Source: SZUA-430 sp964483585 (GTDB lineage: Bacteria; Pseudomonadota; Alphaproteobacteria; Micropepsales; Micropepsaceae). From it: DNA of 64,000 bases. This document shows positions 43,576 to 50,668 of this stretch, piece by piece. The stretch is taken from contig CAZABH010000007.1 in NCBI GenBank assembly GCA_964483585.1, positions 1 to 64,000 on the forward strand. The letters run 5' to 3'. Under the pieces are notes generated by a model. That model searched no databases, was not told the origin of the DNA, and saw only the letters and a list, made by a program, of their open reading frames with translations. A program made the translations under genes and the position numbers. Position 1 is the stretch's first letter, and every line of letters begins with the position of its first letter.

Positions 43576-44595
43576 GTGACCAACCCGGTCCTGGTTGAAT
43601 TGGTCCGCGGCGCAACGGTGGAAAGCATCCATCGCGGAGCCGTCGCCATCTGCGATGCCAGCGGAGCCCTCAAGGCTGGAGTGGGGGCGCTCGACATACC
43701 CGTCTATCCCCGTTCGGCCTTCAAGGCTCTGCAGGCCCTCGCAATGGTCGAGACTGGAGCCGCCGACGCCGCGGGTGTCAGCGACGAGGAGTTGGCTCTT
43801 GCCTGCGCCTCCCACTCCGGTGAGCCCATGCACACCACGCGCGTCGAGGCCTGGTTGTCGCGCATCGCCTGCCGCGAACCAGACCTCGCCTGCGGACCGC
43901 ATCTGCCTTACAACGAAAAAAGCGCCCACGAGCTGATCCGAAGGGGCGAAAGCCCATGCCGCCTCCACAACAACTGCTCGGGCAAGCACACGGGTTTCTT
44001 GACGCTGGCCCGCCATTTGGGTGTCCCCATTTCGGGCTACGAGCGCCCTGATCATCCCGTGCAGCAGCGCATACGCCAGGTCATCGCCGAAATGTGCGAT
44101 GTCGCGCCCGAGACCATGCCCGTCGGTATCGACGGGTGCGCAGCACCCAACTATGCGATCCCCCTGGCGAATCTCGCAGCAGGCATGGCACGCCTTGCGA
44201 GCCCATCAGGTTTTGCAGCCCCAAGGGCTGCTGCCGCCGAGCGTCTCGTCTCTGCGTGGAAAGCCCATCCACTCCTCGTTTCAGGGACAGGGCGCGCCTG
44301 CGCCGACCTGATCGCGGCGTCCCGTGACCGAACCGTGGTAAAGACAGGAGCAGAGGCCGTCTTCATGGCGGCACTGCCCGAGCGAGGGCTCGGTATCGCC
44401 TTGAAGATCGACGACGGCGGAACCCGGGCCGCTGAAACAGTCATGGCAGCCCTGCTGGTGCTGCTGCGACTGGCCGACGCTGACGACCCGCGCATCGCCC
44501 GCCACCGCAACCCTCCACTGAAGAATTGGCGTGGCGACGTCGTCGGCGAGAGGCGCACCACTGCCGCGCTTGGTGTTTTCGGCGCGCTGGACTAA
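43576..44595 (+). CDS. L-asparaginase, Rhizobium etli (ReAV) type
   Basis: 339 residues from GTG 43576. Not related to the E. coli type. Key residues of the R. etli class are in register: Ser47-x-x-Lys50 (RSAFKA), the SHSGEPMH loop, Cys134-Ser-x-Lys137-His138 (NNCSGKH) and Cys188 (GIDGCAAP); in ReAV the Cys/Lys/Cys set is the metal site. It hydrolyses asparagine to aspartate. Cytosolic, no signal. The quinone oxidoreductase-like gene follows 35 bp downstream. Confidence 0.9.
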   Translation: MTNPVLVELVRGATVESIHRGAVAICDASGALKAGVGALDIPVYPRSAFKALQALAMVETGAADAAGVSDEELALACASHSGEPMHTTRVEAWLSRIACREPDLACGPHLPYNEKSAHELIRRGESPCRLHNNCSGKHTGFLTLARHLGVPISGYERPDHPVQQRIRQVIAEMCDVAPETMPVGIDGCAAPNYAIPLANLAAGMARLASPSGFAAPRAAAAERLVSAWKAHPLLVSGTGRACADLIAASRDRTVVKTGAEAVFMAALPERGLGIALKIDDGGTRAAETVMAALLVLLRLADADDPRIARHRNPPLKNWRGDVVGERRTTAALGVFGALD

Positions 44596-44630
44596 CGTTC
44601 GACAGACCTCGAAATCACAGGAGAAACCCC

Positions 44631-45626
44631 ATGAAAGCCGTTCTCTGCAAGGCCTATGGCCCGCCCGAAAGCCTCGTGATCGAGGACGTTCCAAGCCCCA
44701 AGGCCGACGCAGGTCAGGTCGTCATTTCTGTCAAGGCGGCGGGCGTGAATTTTCCCGACCTGCTGGTCATCCAGAACAAGTATCAGTTCAAGCCGCCACT
44801 CCCGTTCTCGCCCGGCGGTGAAGTCGCAGGCCTCGTGAAGGAAGTTGGAGCCGGCGTGACCAATGTGAAGGTTGGCGACCGCGTACTGGCATCGACAGGC
44901 TTTGGCGGCTTTGCCGAGGAAGTCGTGGCCCCGGCTGCGCGCTGCTTCCAGTTCCCCGCGAACATGGATTTTGTCGATGCCTCGGCCTTCGTGATGACCT
45001 ACGGCACCTCGCACCACGCGCTGAAGGACCGCGCGAAGCTGAAGAAGGGCGAGACGCTTCTCGTTCTCGGCGCCGCTGGCGGCGTCGGCCTTGCGGCTGT
45101 CGAGCTTGGCAAGGTCATGGGTGCGCGTGTGATTGCTGCCTGTTCCAGCCAGGAAAAGGTTGACCTGTGCATCAGTCGCGGTGCTGACGGCGGCGTCGTA
45201 TATCCTACGGGGAACCTTGATCGCGATGCGCAGAAAAAGCTTTCCGACGACTTCAAGAAGGTCCTCGGCGGCGACGGTGCCGACGTGATCTATGACGGTG
45301 TCGGCGGCGCCTATGCCGAACCCGCGCTGCGCTCGATAGCCTGGGAAGGTCGCTATCTGGTCGTAGGATTCCCGGCGGGCATCCCCTCACTACCCCTCAA
45401 TCTGACCCTTCTGAAGGGCTGTCAGATCGTTGGCGTCTTCTGGGGCGCCTTCACGGCGCGCGACCCGAAAGGCAACCAGGCCAACCTGAACGAACTCATG
45501 GATTGGGTCCGCGATGGCAAGCTCAAGCCTTATGTCTCGAAGACCTACAAGTTTACCGAGGTCGCCCAAGCCCTGAACGACATGGATGCCCGCAAGGTGA
45601 TGGGCAAGATTGTGCTCACGCCCTAG
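44631..45626 (+). CDS. NADPH:quinone oxidoreductase family (zinc-less MDR) protein
   Basis: 331 residues from ATG 44631 with GGAGAAA upstream. MDR features: opening MKAVLCKAYGPPESLVIE, VNFPDLLVIQNKYQ, FSPGGEVAG, and the NADP-binding LGAAGGVGLAAVELGKVMGA. The structural and catalytic zinc ligands of alcohol dehydrogenases are absent, placing it with quinone reductase or enoyl-reductase-like members. Cytosolic. Possibly co-transcribed with the asparaginase; convergent with the methyltransferase gene. Confidence 0.9.
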   Translation: MKAVLCKAYGPPESLVIEDVPSPKADAGQVVISVKAAGVNFPDLLVIQNKYQFKPPLPFSPGGEVAGLVKEVGAGVTNVKVGDRVLASTGFGGFAEEVVAPAARCFQFPANMDFVDASAFVMTYGTSHHALKDRAKLKKGETLLVLGAAGGVGLAAVELGKVMGARVIAACSSQEKVDLCISRGADGGVVYPTGNLDRDAQKKLSDDFKKVLGGDGADVIYDGVGGAYAEPALRSIAWEGRYLVVGFPAGIPSLPLNLTLLKGCQIVGVFWGAFTARDPKGNQANLNELMDWVRDGKLKPYVSKTYKFTEVAQALNDMDARKVMGKIVLTP

Positions 45627-45680
45627 TCAGCAACTTGGCCCCGGCCGGCTGTCATCGCCGGGGCCTGAAGCCGTCTGGCC

Positions 45681-46538
45681 CTATGGCTTGATGAACCGCA
45701 GGGCCATGCGATCGCTTTCGCCGATCGCATCATAAGGCGAGCTGTCGAAATTCGGATTGGCCGGCTGACCCGCCGGTGCCGTGCGCCGCACAGGCGGCAG
45801 CGTCCACACACCGAAGGGATGATCGCGGTCATCCTTGGGGTTGGCATAGAGGTCCGAGCGGGCAGCAAGCTTGAAGCCGGCTTTCTCTGCAGCCGCGATG
45901 ACAAAGGCTTCGGTGACATACCCCGACTGCGCCTTCGGGTCCTGCTCGGTTCCCGGCGCATTGCGGTGCTCCTCGATCGCCAGCACGCCGCCGCTCTTCA
46001 GCACGGCAAAGCTTTCGGCCATCACCTTGTCCAGCATGCCGTTGGCCATCCAGTTATGGAAGTTGCGACCATTGAGAACGAAATCGACCGAGTTGGGCGC
46101 ACCCAGCCCCTGTGACTTCGGGCCGAAGTTCACATAGGTGATCGGCCCATACACGCTTTGGTCCGAAAATCTCTTTTCGAACTGCGCGCGGGCATCGCGT
46201 GCTCCCTGCGACAGGTCCGGATTGCTCAGGTCTGCAGCTGTGGCGGCATAGGTGCCCTTCGTGAGCCGCGCATAGGGCGCAAGGATCTCGGTCCACCAGC
46301 CCCCACCGGGCGACAGCTCCAGAACCGCCATGCCGGGCTTGAGCCCCCAGAACGTCAACGCATCAACGGGCTTGCGCCAGACATCGCGCTGCACATTGGC
46401 AGGCGTTCGCCACGAGCCTGAAACAGCTTCAGCCAGCGCCTTGTCTTCCACGTCAGCAGCGAGAGCCGCAGGCAAGGTTAGGGCAACCGATGTGAGCGTG
46501 ATGGCAAGCAGGCGCGGGAGCGAGGAAAGAGCGACCAT
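45681..46538 (-). CDS. exported class I SAM-methyltransferase-fold protein
   Basis: 285 residues from ATG 46538 (AGGA seven bases upstream). A signal peptide of about 27 residues ends LPAALA-A. The mature protein has the methyltransferase motif I as AVLELSPGGGWWTEILAPY and motif IV/post-like VDFVLNGRNFHNWMANG, KSGGVLAIEEHR. Related signal-bearing methyltransferase-like proteins are known in proteobacteria. S-adenosylmethionine is not expected in the periplasm, so either it carries its cofactor or it does something else. Divergent from the SPFH gene. Confidence 0.85.
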   Translation of the reverse strand: MVALSSLPRLLAITLTSVALTLPAALAADVEDKALAEAVSGSWRTPANVQRDVWRKPVDALTFWGLKPGMAVLELSPGGGWWTEILAPYARLTKGTYAATAADLSNPDLSQGARDARAQFEKRFSDQSVYGPITYVNFGPKSQGLGAPNSVDFVLNGRNFHNWMANGMLDKVMAESFAVLKSGGVLAIEEHRNAPGTEQDPKAQSGYVTEAFVIAAAEKAGFKLAARSDLYANPKDDRDHPFGVWTLPPVRRTAPAGQPANPNFDSSPYDAIGESDRMALRFIKP

Positions 46539-46618
46539 TTCTAAATCCTTTGCGGCGATCATTGGCGGACACCTAGGGGCGTAGCCCGCCAGGATCAACA
46601 GGCAACCTCGCGGTAGCC

Positions 46619-46637
46619 ACGAAATGAAGCATTTCGT
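46619..46637. promoter_or_regulatory. perfect 8-bp inverted repeat, candidate operator or hairpin
   Basis: ACGAAATG-AAG-CATTTCGT in the divergent spacer between the exported methyltransferase and SPFH genes. No T-run follows, so an operator is more likely than a terminator. Confidence 0.55.
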
Positions 46638-46649
46638 ATGAGACAGGGC

Positions 46650-46678
46650 TTGCCGTAATATTTAAAAGATACTATAGT
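46650..46678 (+). promoter_or_regulatory. sigma-70-like promoter for the SPFH gene
   Basis: TTGCCG (46650-46655), a 17-bp AT-rich spacer and TATAGT (46673-46678), 35 bases before the ATG at 46714. The best promoter match I can see in the window. Confidence 0.65.
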
Positions 46679-46713
46679 GATATCAATATGATAACAGACT
46701 CGGAGATGCAGCC

Positions 46714-47583
46714 ATGAACCCGACAGCCCTGAACCAGACCGTAGAAAAGCCTGCCTCTGTGGCCGATGGCCGCTTCTTTCTGTTGATGGCTCTGCTCGCA
46801 CTTGCGTTGGGCATAGGCGCGCTCATTGCCGGTCCAAAGCTGATCGGCGCAGGCTTGATCATCGCCTTCGTTTTTCTCGTGTCGGGCTTCTACACGCTCC
46901 AGGCCAACGAGGCGGGGGCCATCACCCTGTTCGGTGACTACATCGGCACCGACCGCACACCGGGCTTGCGCTGGGTATTGCCCTGGTACCATCGCACCAA
47001 GATCTCGCTGCGCGCCCGCAACGTGACCGGCGAGAAGCTCAAGGTGAACGACAAGCGCGGCAACCCGATCGAGATCGCCGCCGTCGTGGTCTGGCGTGTC
47101 ACCGATACCGCGGCAGCACTCTTCGACGTCGACCAGTACGAGCACTTCGTCAATGTCCAGATCGAAACGGCAGTCCGCGAGATCGCCTCCCACTTCGCCT
47201 ATGATCACGGCGAGCACGAGGAGCCCACATTGCGCGCCGACGCCGACCAGGTGTCGGCCAAGCTGCGTGATCTCCTGCAGGATCGCCTGCACATTGCAGG
47301 CGTCATGGTCGACGAGGCCAAGCTCTCGCATCTTGCCTACGCGCCGGAAATCGCAAGCGCAATGCTCCGAAGGCAGCAGGCCGAGGCCGTCCTCGCGGCG
47401 CGCCAGAAGATCGTCCAGGGTGCGGTCGAGATGGTCGATCAGGCTCTTCGCCATCTCGCCGAGCGCAACGTCGTCGAGCTCGACACCGAGCGCAAGGCGG
47501 CCATGGTGTCGAATCTCCTGGTCGTCCTGTGTTCCGACAGCGAGGCTCAGCCAGTGGTCAACGCCGGCTCGCTCTACCACTAG
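46714..47583 (+). CDS. SPFH/band 7 domain protein
   Basis: 289 residues with GGAG upstream of ATG. Two adjacent N-terminal hydrophobic helices (about 23-40 and 42-62) anchor it in the inner membrane. The SPFH domain follows: ANEAGAITLFGDYIGTDRTPGLRWVLPWY, EIAAVVVWRVTDTAAALFDVD, and an Ala/Glu-rich helix (MLRRQQAEAVLAARQKIV). SPFH proteins form microdomain scaffolds or protease regulators (HflK/C, stomatin). It is followed 16 bp later by a small Arc-type protein, a linkage I have seen in other proteobacteria. Confidence 0.9.
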   Translation: MNPTALNQTVEKPASVADGRFFLLMALLALALGIGALIAGPKLIGAGLIIAFVFLVSGFYTLQANEAGAITLFGDYIGTDRTPGLRWVLPWYHRTKISLRARNVTGEKLKVNDKRGNPIEIAAVVVWRVTDTAAALFDVDQYEHFVNVQIETAVREIASHFAYDHGEHEEPTLRADADQVSAKLRDLLQDRLHIAGVMVDEAKLSHLAYAPEIASAMLRRQQAEAVLAARQKIVQGAVEMVDQALRHLAERNVVELDTERKAAMVSNLLVVLCSDSEAQPVVNAGSLYH

Positions 47584-47599
47584 CCGCGGCGCAACGACC

Positions 47600-47788
47600 A
47601 TGCCCGCAGACCGCAAGTCATTTGCCCTGAGGCTTGACCCCGCGCTCTACAACGCAGTGGCAAGGCTCGCCGCAACCGATCTGCGCAGCGTGAATGCTGA
47701 AATAGAGTTCTTGCTGCGCGATGCCTTGCGGGCGAGGGGCGTGAAGATCGAGGCAGCCCCCGACGATGGTGGGCAAAGCCAGGGGTGA
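47600..47788 (+). CDS. Arc/CopG-like ribbon-helix-helix small protein
   Basis: 62 residues from ATG 47600. KSFALRLDPALYNAVARLAATDLRSVNAEIEFLLRDALR has the ribbon-helix-helix pattern: a basic beta-strand, then two helices with the SVNAEIE turn of Arc. These proteins bind DNA as dimers and often regulate their own operon. The inverted repeat at 46619-46637 upstream of the SPFH gene is a candidate target. No toxin gene adjoins, so a toxin-antitoxin role is not supported. Confidence 0.78.
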   Translation: MPADRKSFALRLDPALYNAVARLAATDLRSVNAEIEFLLRDALRARGVKIEAAPDDGGQSQG

Positions 47789-47812
47789 CGATCACAACCC
47801 TGCAAAAGCAAA

Positions 47813-47838
47813 GGGCGCCCGACCGGGGCGCCCTTTTT
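47813..47838. terminator. bidirectional terminator
   Basis: GGGCGCC(C) / GGGGCGCCC stem with a short loop, flanked by TTTTT on the right and AAA on the left, so it can serve both the Arc-type gene and the leftward small ORF. Confidence 0.85.
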
Positions 47839-47856
47839 GCGTCATGCGTAATTTAG

Positions 47857-47970
47857 TTACGCAGCCGATGGGCGGCCAAACAGAAGTGTAAAGAGCCAGC
47901 CCCAAAAACCGCCCTTCGATGAGCTGCGCTCATCATTTCGGCGCATGGAGTAAGCATAAGACTTGAACAT
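47857..47970 (-). CDS. 37-residue small protein with hydrophobic C-terminus
   Basis: ATG at 47970, preceded by GAGAAAG about six bases upstream; stop TAA at 47857. The peptide has a basic/polar first half (MFKSYAYSMRRNDERSSS) and a hydrophobic Trp-rich segment (GGFWGWLFTLLFG). It ends just before a bidirectional terminator and diverges from the LysR gene, so it has its own promoter space. No family recognised; it could be a small membrane peptide regulated by LysR or a chance ORF. Confidence 0.45.
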   Translation of the reverse strand: MFKSYAYSMRRNDERSSSKGGFWGWLFTLLFGRPSAA

Positions 47971-48062
47971 GATCTTTCTCGTTTCGTCTCGAAAAGGCTT
48001 CTTTGAGAGCAAAAATAGGCATCGCCCTCGAGGGATTCAAACGAGGACTTTTCATTGATATC

Positions 48063-48077
48063 ATGAGAAAATCTCAT
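48063..48077. promoter_or_regulatory. perfect inverted repeat upstream of lysR, candidate LysR-type site
   Basis: ATGAGA-AAA-TCTCAT lies 8 bp before the LysR start codon and about 90 bp from the divergent 37-residue ORF. LysR-type regulators commonly bind such interrupted dyads (T-N11-A within them) to repress their own gene and control a divergent one. Confidence 0.6.
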
Positions 48078-48085
48078 ATTATGGC

Positions 48086-48973
48086 ATGATGAAACGCAAG
48101 CTTCCCCCCTTGAATTCCCTTCGCGCCTTTGAATCCGCGGCCCGTCACCTCAGCTTCACCCGCGCCGCCGACGAGCTGGCCGTGACGCAGAGCGCCGTCA
48201 GCCATCAGGTCTCCGCGCTGGAGGAGTGGGCCGGTGTGCCGCTCTTCAAGCGCCAGGGCCGCGCCATGGTCCTGACCGAGGCCGCGGTGAAGTTCCTGCC
48301 TGCGGTCTCGACCGCCCTCGACCAGATCGCGCTGGCCGGGCGTAAGCTGCAGGCAGTCGACCCCGCCCATGGCTGGCTGACCGTCGCCGTCATGCCATCC
48401 TTCGCCGCCAAATGGTTGGTCCCGCGGCTCGCCGACTTCCATGAGAAAAATCCCGACATGGACGTCTGGATCGCGACCTTCGAGGACCAGACAGGCGCGC
48501 TGGGCTCCGACATCGACGTTGCAATCCGTTATGGCCGCGGAGACTGGCCGGGCCTCGCCAGTGTCCGCATCATGTCCGAAGAACTCTTCCCCGTCTGCGC
48601 CCCGCGCCTCGCCGCCAGCCTCAACACACCCGCCGACCTTTCCCACGCAACCTTGCTGCACGACGAGCTGCGCGAGGACTGGGCCATGTGGTTCGCAGCC
48701 GCCGGCCTGACCGGCGTCGACACGGCACGCGGCCCGGGATTCGATGACTCAGGCCTTCTCATCCAGGCTGCCATCGAAGGTCTCGGCGTTGCCCTCGGCC
48801 GCAGTGTGCTCGTGAAGGGCGACCTCGACGCCGGCCGTCTCGTGCGCCCCTTCGATGTCGCGCTTGCTGCCGAGTTCGCTTATTACCTCGTCTACCCGCC
48901 GGATCTTGAGAGCGCCCCCAAGATCGAAACCTTCAGGGCCTGGCTTCTCGCAACAGCAAGGGCGACCGGCTGA
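48086..48973 (+). CDS. LysR-family transcriptional regulator, GcvA-like
   Basis: 295 residues. The N-terminal winged helix MKRKLPPLNSLRAFESAARHLSFTRAADELAVTQSAVSHQVSALE is typical of the GcvA subgroup, with the substrate-binding domain from about residue 95 (LTVAVMPSFAAKWLVPRL). E. coli GcvA controls glycine cleavage, but the subgroup is broad (AmpR, DsdC-like) and no gcv genes are near. A perfect inverted repeat sits upstream. The last 61 bp of its coding 3' region recur in degenerate form at 49642-49702. Confidence 0.92.
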   Translation: MMKRKLPPLNSLRAFESAARHLSFTRAADELAVTQSAVSHQVSALEEWAGVPLFKRQGRAMVLTEAAVKFLPAVSTALDQIALAGRKLQAVDPAHGWLTVAVMPSFAAKWLVPRLADFHEKNPDMDVWIATFEDQTGALGSDIDVAIRYGRGDWPGLASVRIMSEELFPVCAPRLAASLNTPADLSHATLLHDELREDWAMWFAAAGLTGVDTARGPGFDDSGLLIQAAIEGLGVALGRSVLVKGDLDAGRLVRPFDVALAAEFAYYLVYPPDLESAPKIETFRAWLLATARATG

Positions 48974-49253
48974 GGCATCAGGGCAGGGGTGCTCGTGCTG
49001 CAGCGCCCGCCATTTGCGCAATCAGGTCATCTCCTTTGCGCAGGGCCTTCAGCCCTGCACAAACGCTTGAGGTGTGCCTATACTCGTGGCGAACCAGGCC
49101 CGCAGGGCGGCATGCACCTGACCGACGAAAGTCCGGACAACGTGCGAGTATGCCAGCCCGACGCGCAAGCGGGGCAACGCGCTGTAGCAGCAGAGCTCAT
49201 CGCCGCAGCGGGTTGTTCAGGGCGTGACGGCCATGGCATCTGAGGGGGGCGAC

Positions 49254-49586
49254 ATGACGATCGGCGATTGGCTCAACAGCCTTGTCAATGTTGTGCTGGG
49301 TCTGCTCTTTGGGGTGGCGGTACATGGGCTGGCGACCCTCATAGGCACGGGTCTCTGGGTATCGGCAATTCTCATCATCGTGCCCTTCGTGCTGCTCTTG
49401 TTCTTTCATCAGGCCCTCGGCCGCGTGACAGAGTGGCTCGCTCCGAGCGGCATCCGGCCAGCGCGAATTCCCGCACCTTCGAAGGGCAAGCCGCTCGCAC
49501 GCACCCTCAGCCTGCCGGCAGGCTTCGTGCTCGGCGTGCTCGCGGCTGCGTTCGAACTGAGCCAGGGGATCCTCGTGGCCCTTTGA
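49254..49586 (+). CDS. small membrane protein of unknown function
   Basis: 110 residues from ATG 49254, with GGGGGG four bases upstream; the frame is open earlier. Hydrophobic segments are at about 10-33 and 36-54, then a Pro/Lys-rich cytosolic region, then a final hydrophobic stretch AGFVLGVLAAAFELSQGILVAL. No family recognised. It lies between LysR and the LysR 3' fossil, on the same strand. Confidence 0.65.
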   Translation: MTIGDWLNSLVNVVLGLLFGVAVHGLATLIGTGLWVSAILIIVPFVLLLFFHQALGRVTEWLAPSGIRPARIPAPSKGKPLARTLSLPAGFVLGVLAAAFELSQGILVAL

Positions 49587-49641
49587 TGCACCCGACCCGG
49601 TGTCGCCATCGGCACACAAGTTCCTCAACAAGGCGCGTTGC

Positions 49642-49702
49642 TTCGTCTACCAGCCGGAGCTCGAGAACGCCCCGACGATCGAAATCCTCAGGGCCCGGCT
49701 TC
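49642..49702 (+). pseudogene. degenerate copy of a LysR 3' end
   Basis: 61 bp about 80% identical to 48887-48947 in the LysR gene. The translation FVYQPELENAPTIEILRARL matches LysR LVYPPDLESAPKIETFRAWL. Substitutions are at third positions and others, so it is old. It is not attached to any intact regulator gene: sequence upstream is the 3' end of the small membrane protein gene. Confidence 0.6.
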
Positions 49703-49717
49703 ATCAGCGCTTCGGGC

Positions 49718-50263
49718 TCAGGCAGTCTGCACCCGGTTCCACGGCATGGCGGCCAGGAGCGTCCCTAGCGCGCACGTCCCGCTGAGGCCGGCAAACACCA
49801 GCCCGCCCCCAACAAACGCGCTGAGCAGAACGAACCACGGCGACACGGCGACAGCCAGAAGAACGCCCAGCACGACAAGGCTGCCTGCCGCAATCTGCAC
49901 CTGGCGCTGCAGGGGCAATGGCTGCGCCCGGTCAAGATGCGAGGGCAGGCCAGCTGCTCTCCATGCATTCAGTCCGCCCTCGATCACATGGGTCTGGCTG
50001 AAGCCCAGGGCCAGCAACTTGTCCCTGTTCGTGTCGGTCCGTCGGCCGCTCTGGCACTGGAAGATGGCAATCTTGCCTTCGCCCCGCTCGCGATCGAAGT
50101 CATGAGCATCGAGGCCTGACAAGGGCACGTGTCGCGCGCCACGAATATGTTCGCGCGCGAACTCATCCGTCTCGCGAATATCGATCAGGATGGCCTTGCC
50201 GCTGTCCATCAGGCGCTTGGCTTCAGCTGGCGGGATGGGTGAAAATCCGCAAGCGCTGTTCAT
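49718..50263 (-). CDS. rhodanese domain fused to DUF2892 membrane domain
   Basis: 181 residues. The rhodanese domain (about 8-110) has the active-site loop CQSGRR with Cys70, and IDIRETDEFAREHIRGARHVP. Two C-terminal hydrophobic helices (about 123-140 and 143-162) end in FAGLSGTCALGTLLAAMPWN, the DUF2892 signature. Fusion of rhodanese and DUF2892 is common in sulfide-responsive operons. Start ATG overlaps the stop of the ArsR-type gene (ATGA), so they are co-translated. It would transfer sulfane sulfur at the inner membrane, downstream of persulfide formation. Confidence 0.9.
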   Translation of the reverse strand: MNSACGFSPIPPAEAKRLMDSGKAILIDIRETDEFAREHIRGARHVPLSGLDAHDFDRERGEGKIAIFQCQSGRRTDTNRDKLLALGFSQTHVIEGGLNAWRAAGLPSHLDRAQPLPLQRQVQIAAGSLVVLGVLLAVAVSPWFVLLSAFVGGGLVFAGLSGTCALGTLLAAMPWNRVQTA

Positions 50264-50586
50264 GATCGTCGTCCTTTCCTGGGTTGGCAGAAGATGTCGT
50301 GCAGTGCCGCGATCAGCCGGCTCACGCGCGGATCGGCGATCCGGTAGAAAATGGTCTGGCCCTCGCGGCGCGTTGTGACGAACCCCTCCGCACGCAATTT
50401 GGCCAGGTGCTGAGACAGGGCCGATTGGCTGAGGCCGACAGCTGCATTGATCTCTCCGACGGACATTTCACCCGCACCCAGTTGGCACATGACCATGAGC
50501 CGGGTTTCGTGGGACAGCGCCCGCAGCAGGGTCGCCGCTTCCTGGGCGTTGGCCTGCATGGCGTCGAGATCAAGAGGTTGAAGCAC
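50260..50586 (-). CDS. BigR/SqrR-like ArsR-family sulfide-responsive repressor
   Basis: 108 residues from GTG 50586 (AGGA eight bases upstream). ArsR winged helix: LRALSHETRLMVMCQL, GEINAAVGLSQSALSQHLAKLRAEGFV, REGQTIFYRIADPRV. Cys34 and Cys100 are separated by 66 residues, the same spacing as the redox pair in BigR (Cys42/Cys108) and SqrR (Cys41/Cys107), which form tetrasulfide links in the presence of persulfides and release DNA. The gene overlaps the rhodanese and is divergent from the persulfide dioxygenase; its operator is probably at 50597-50621. Confidence 0.88.
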   Translation of the reverse strand: MLQPLDLDAMQANAQEAATLLRALSHETRLMVMCQLGAGEMSVGEINAAVGLSQSALSQHLAKLRAEGFVTTRREGQTIFYRIADPRVSRLIAALHDIFCQPRKGRRS

Positions 50587-50596
50587 GATGGCAATC

Positions 50597-50621
50597 CTAA
50601 GATTAGATATTGCTAAATTAG
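50597..50621. promoter_or_regulatory. CTAA/TTAG palindrome, candidate BigR operator
   Basis: A 25-bp imperfect palindrome centred on 50609 with two inverted CTAA...TTAG pairs (50597-50606 and 50613-50621), AT-rich as BigR-type operators are. It overlaps the ribosome binding site of the repressor and a TTGCTA-16-TATATA promoter-like pair (50610-50637) for the dioxygenase gene. Confidence 0.65.
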
Positions 50622-50668
50622 AAAATCATAATATATAAGTCAAGCATCGAATTCATAAGGAGTGCAAA

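Noticed and set aside
45634..45664. GC-rich hairpin between the quinone oxidoreductase-like gene and the exported methyltransferase gene
   Set aside because: The stem GGCCCCGGC / GCCGGGGCC is perfect but no T-run follows on either strand, so I do not call it an intrinsic terminator.
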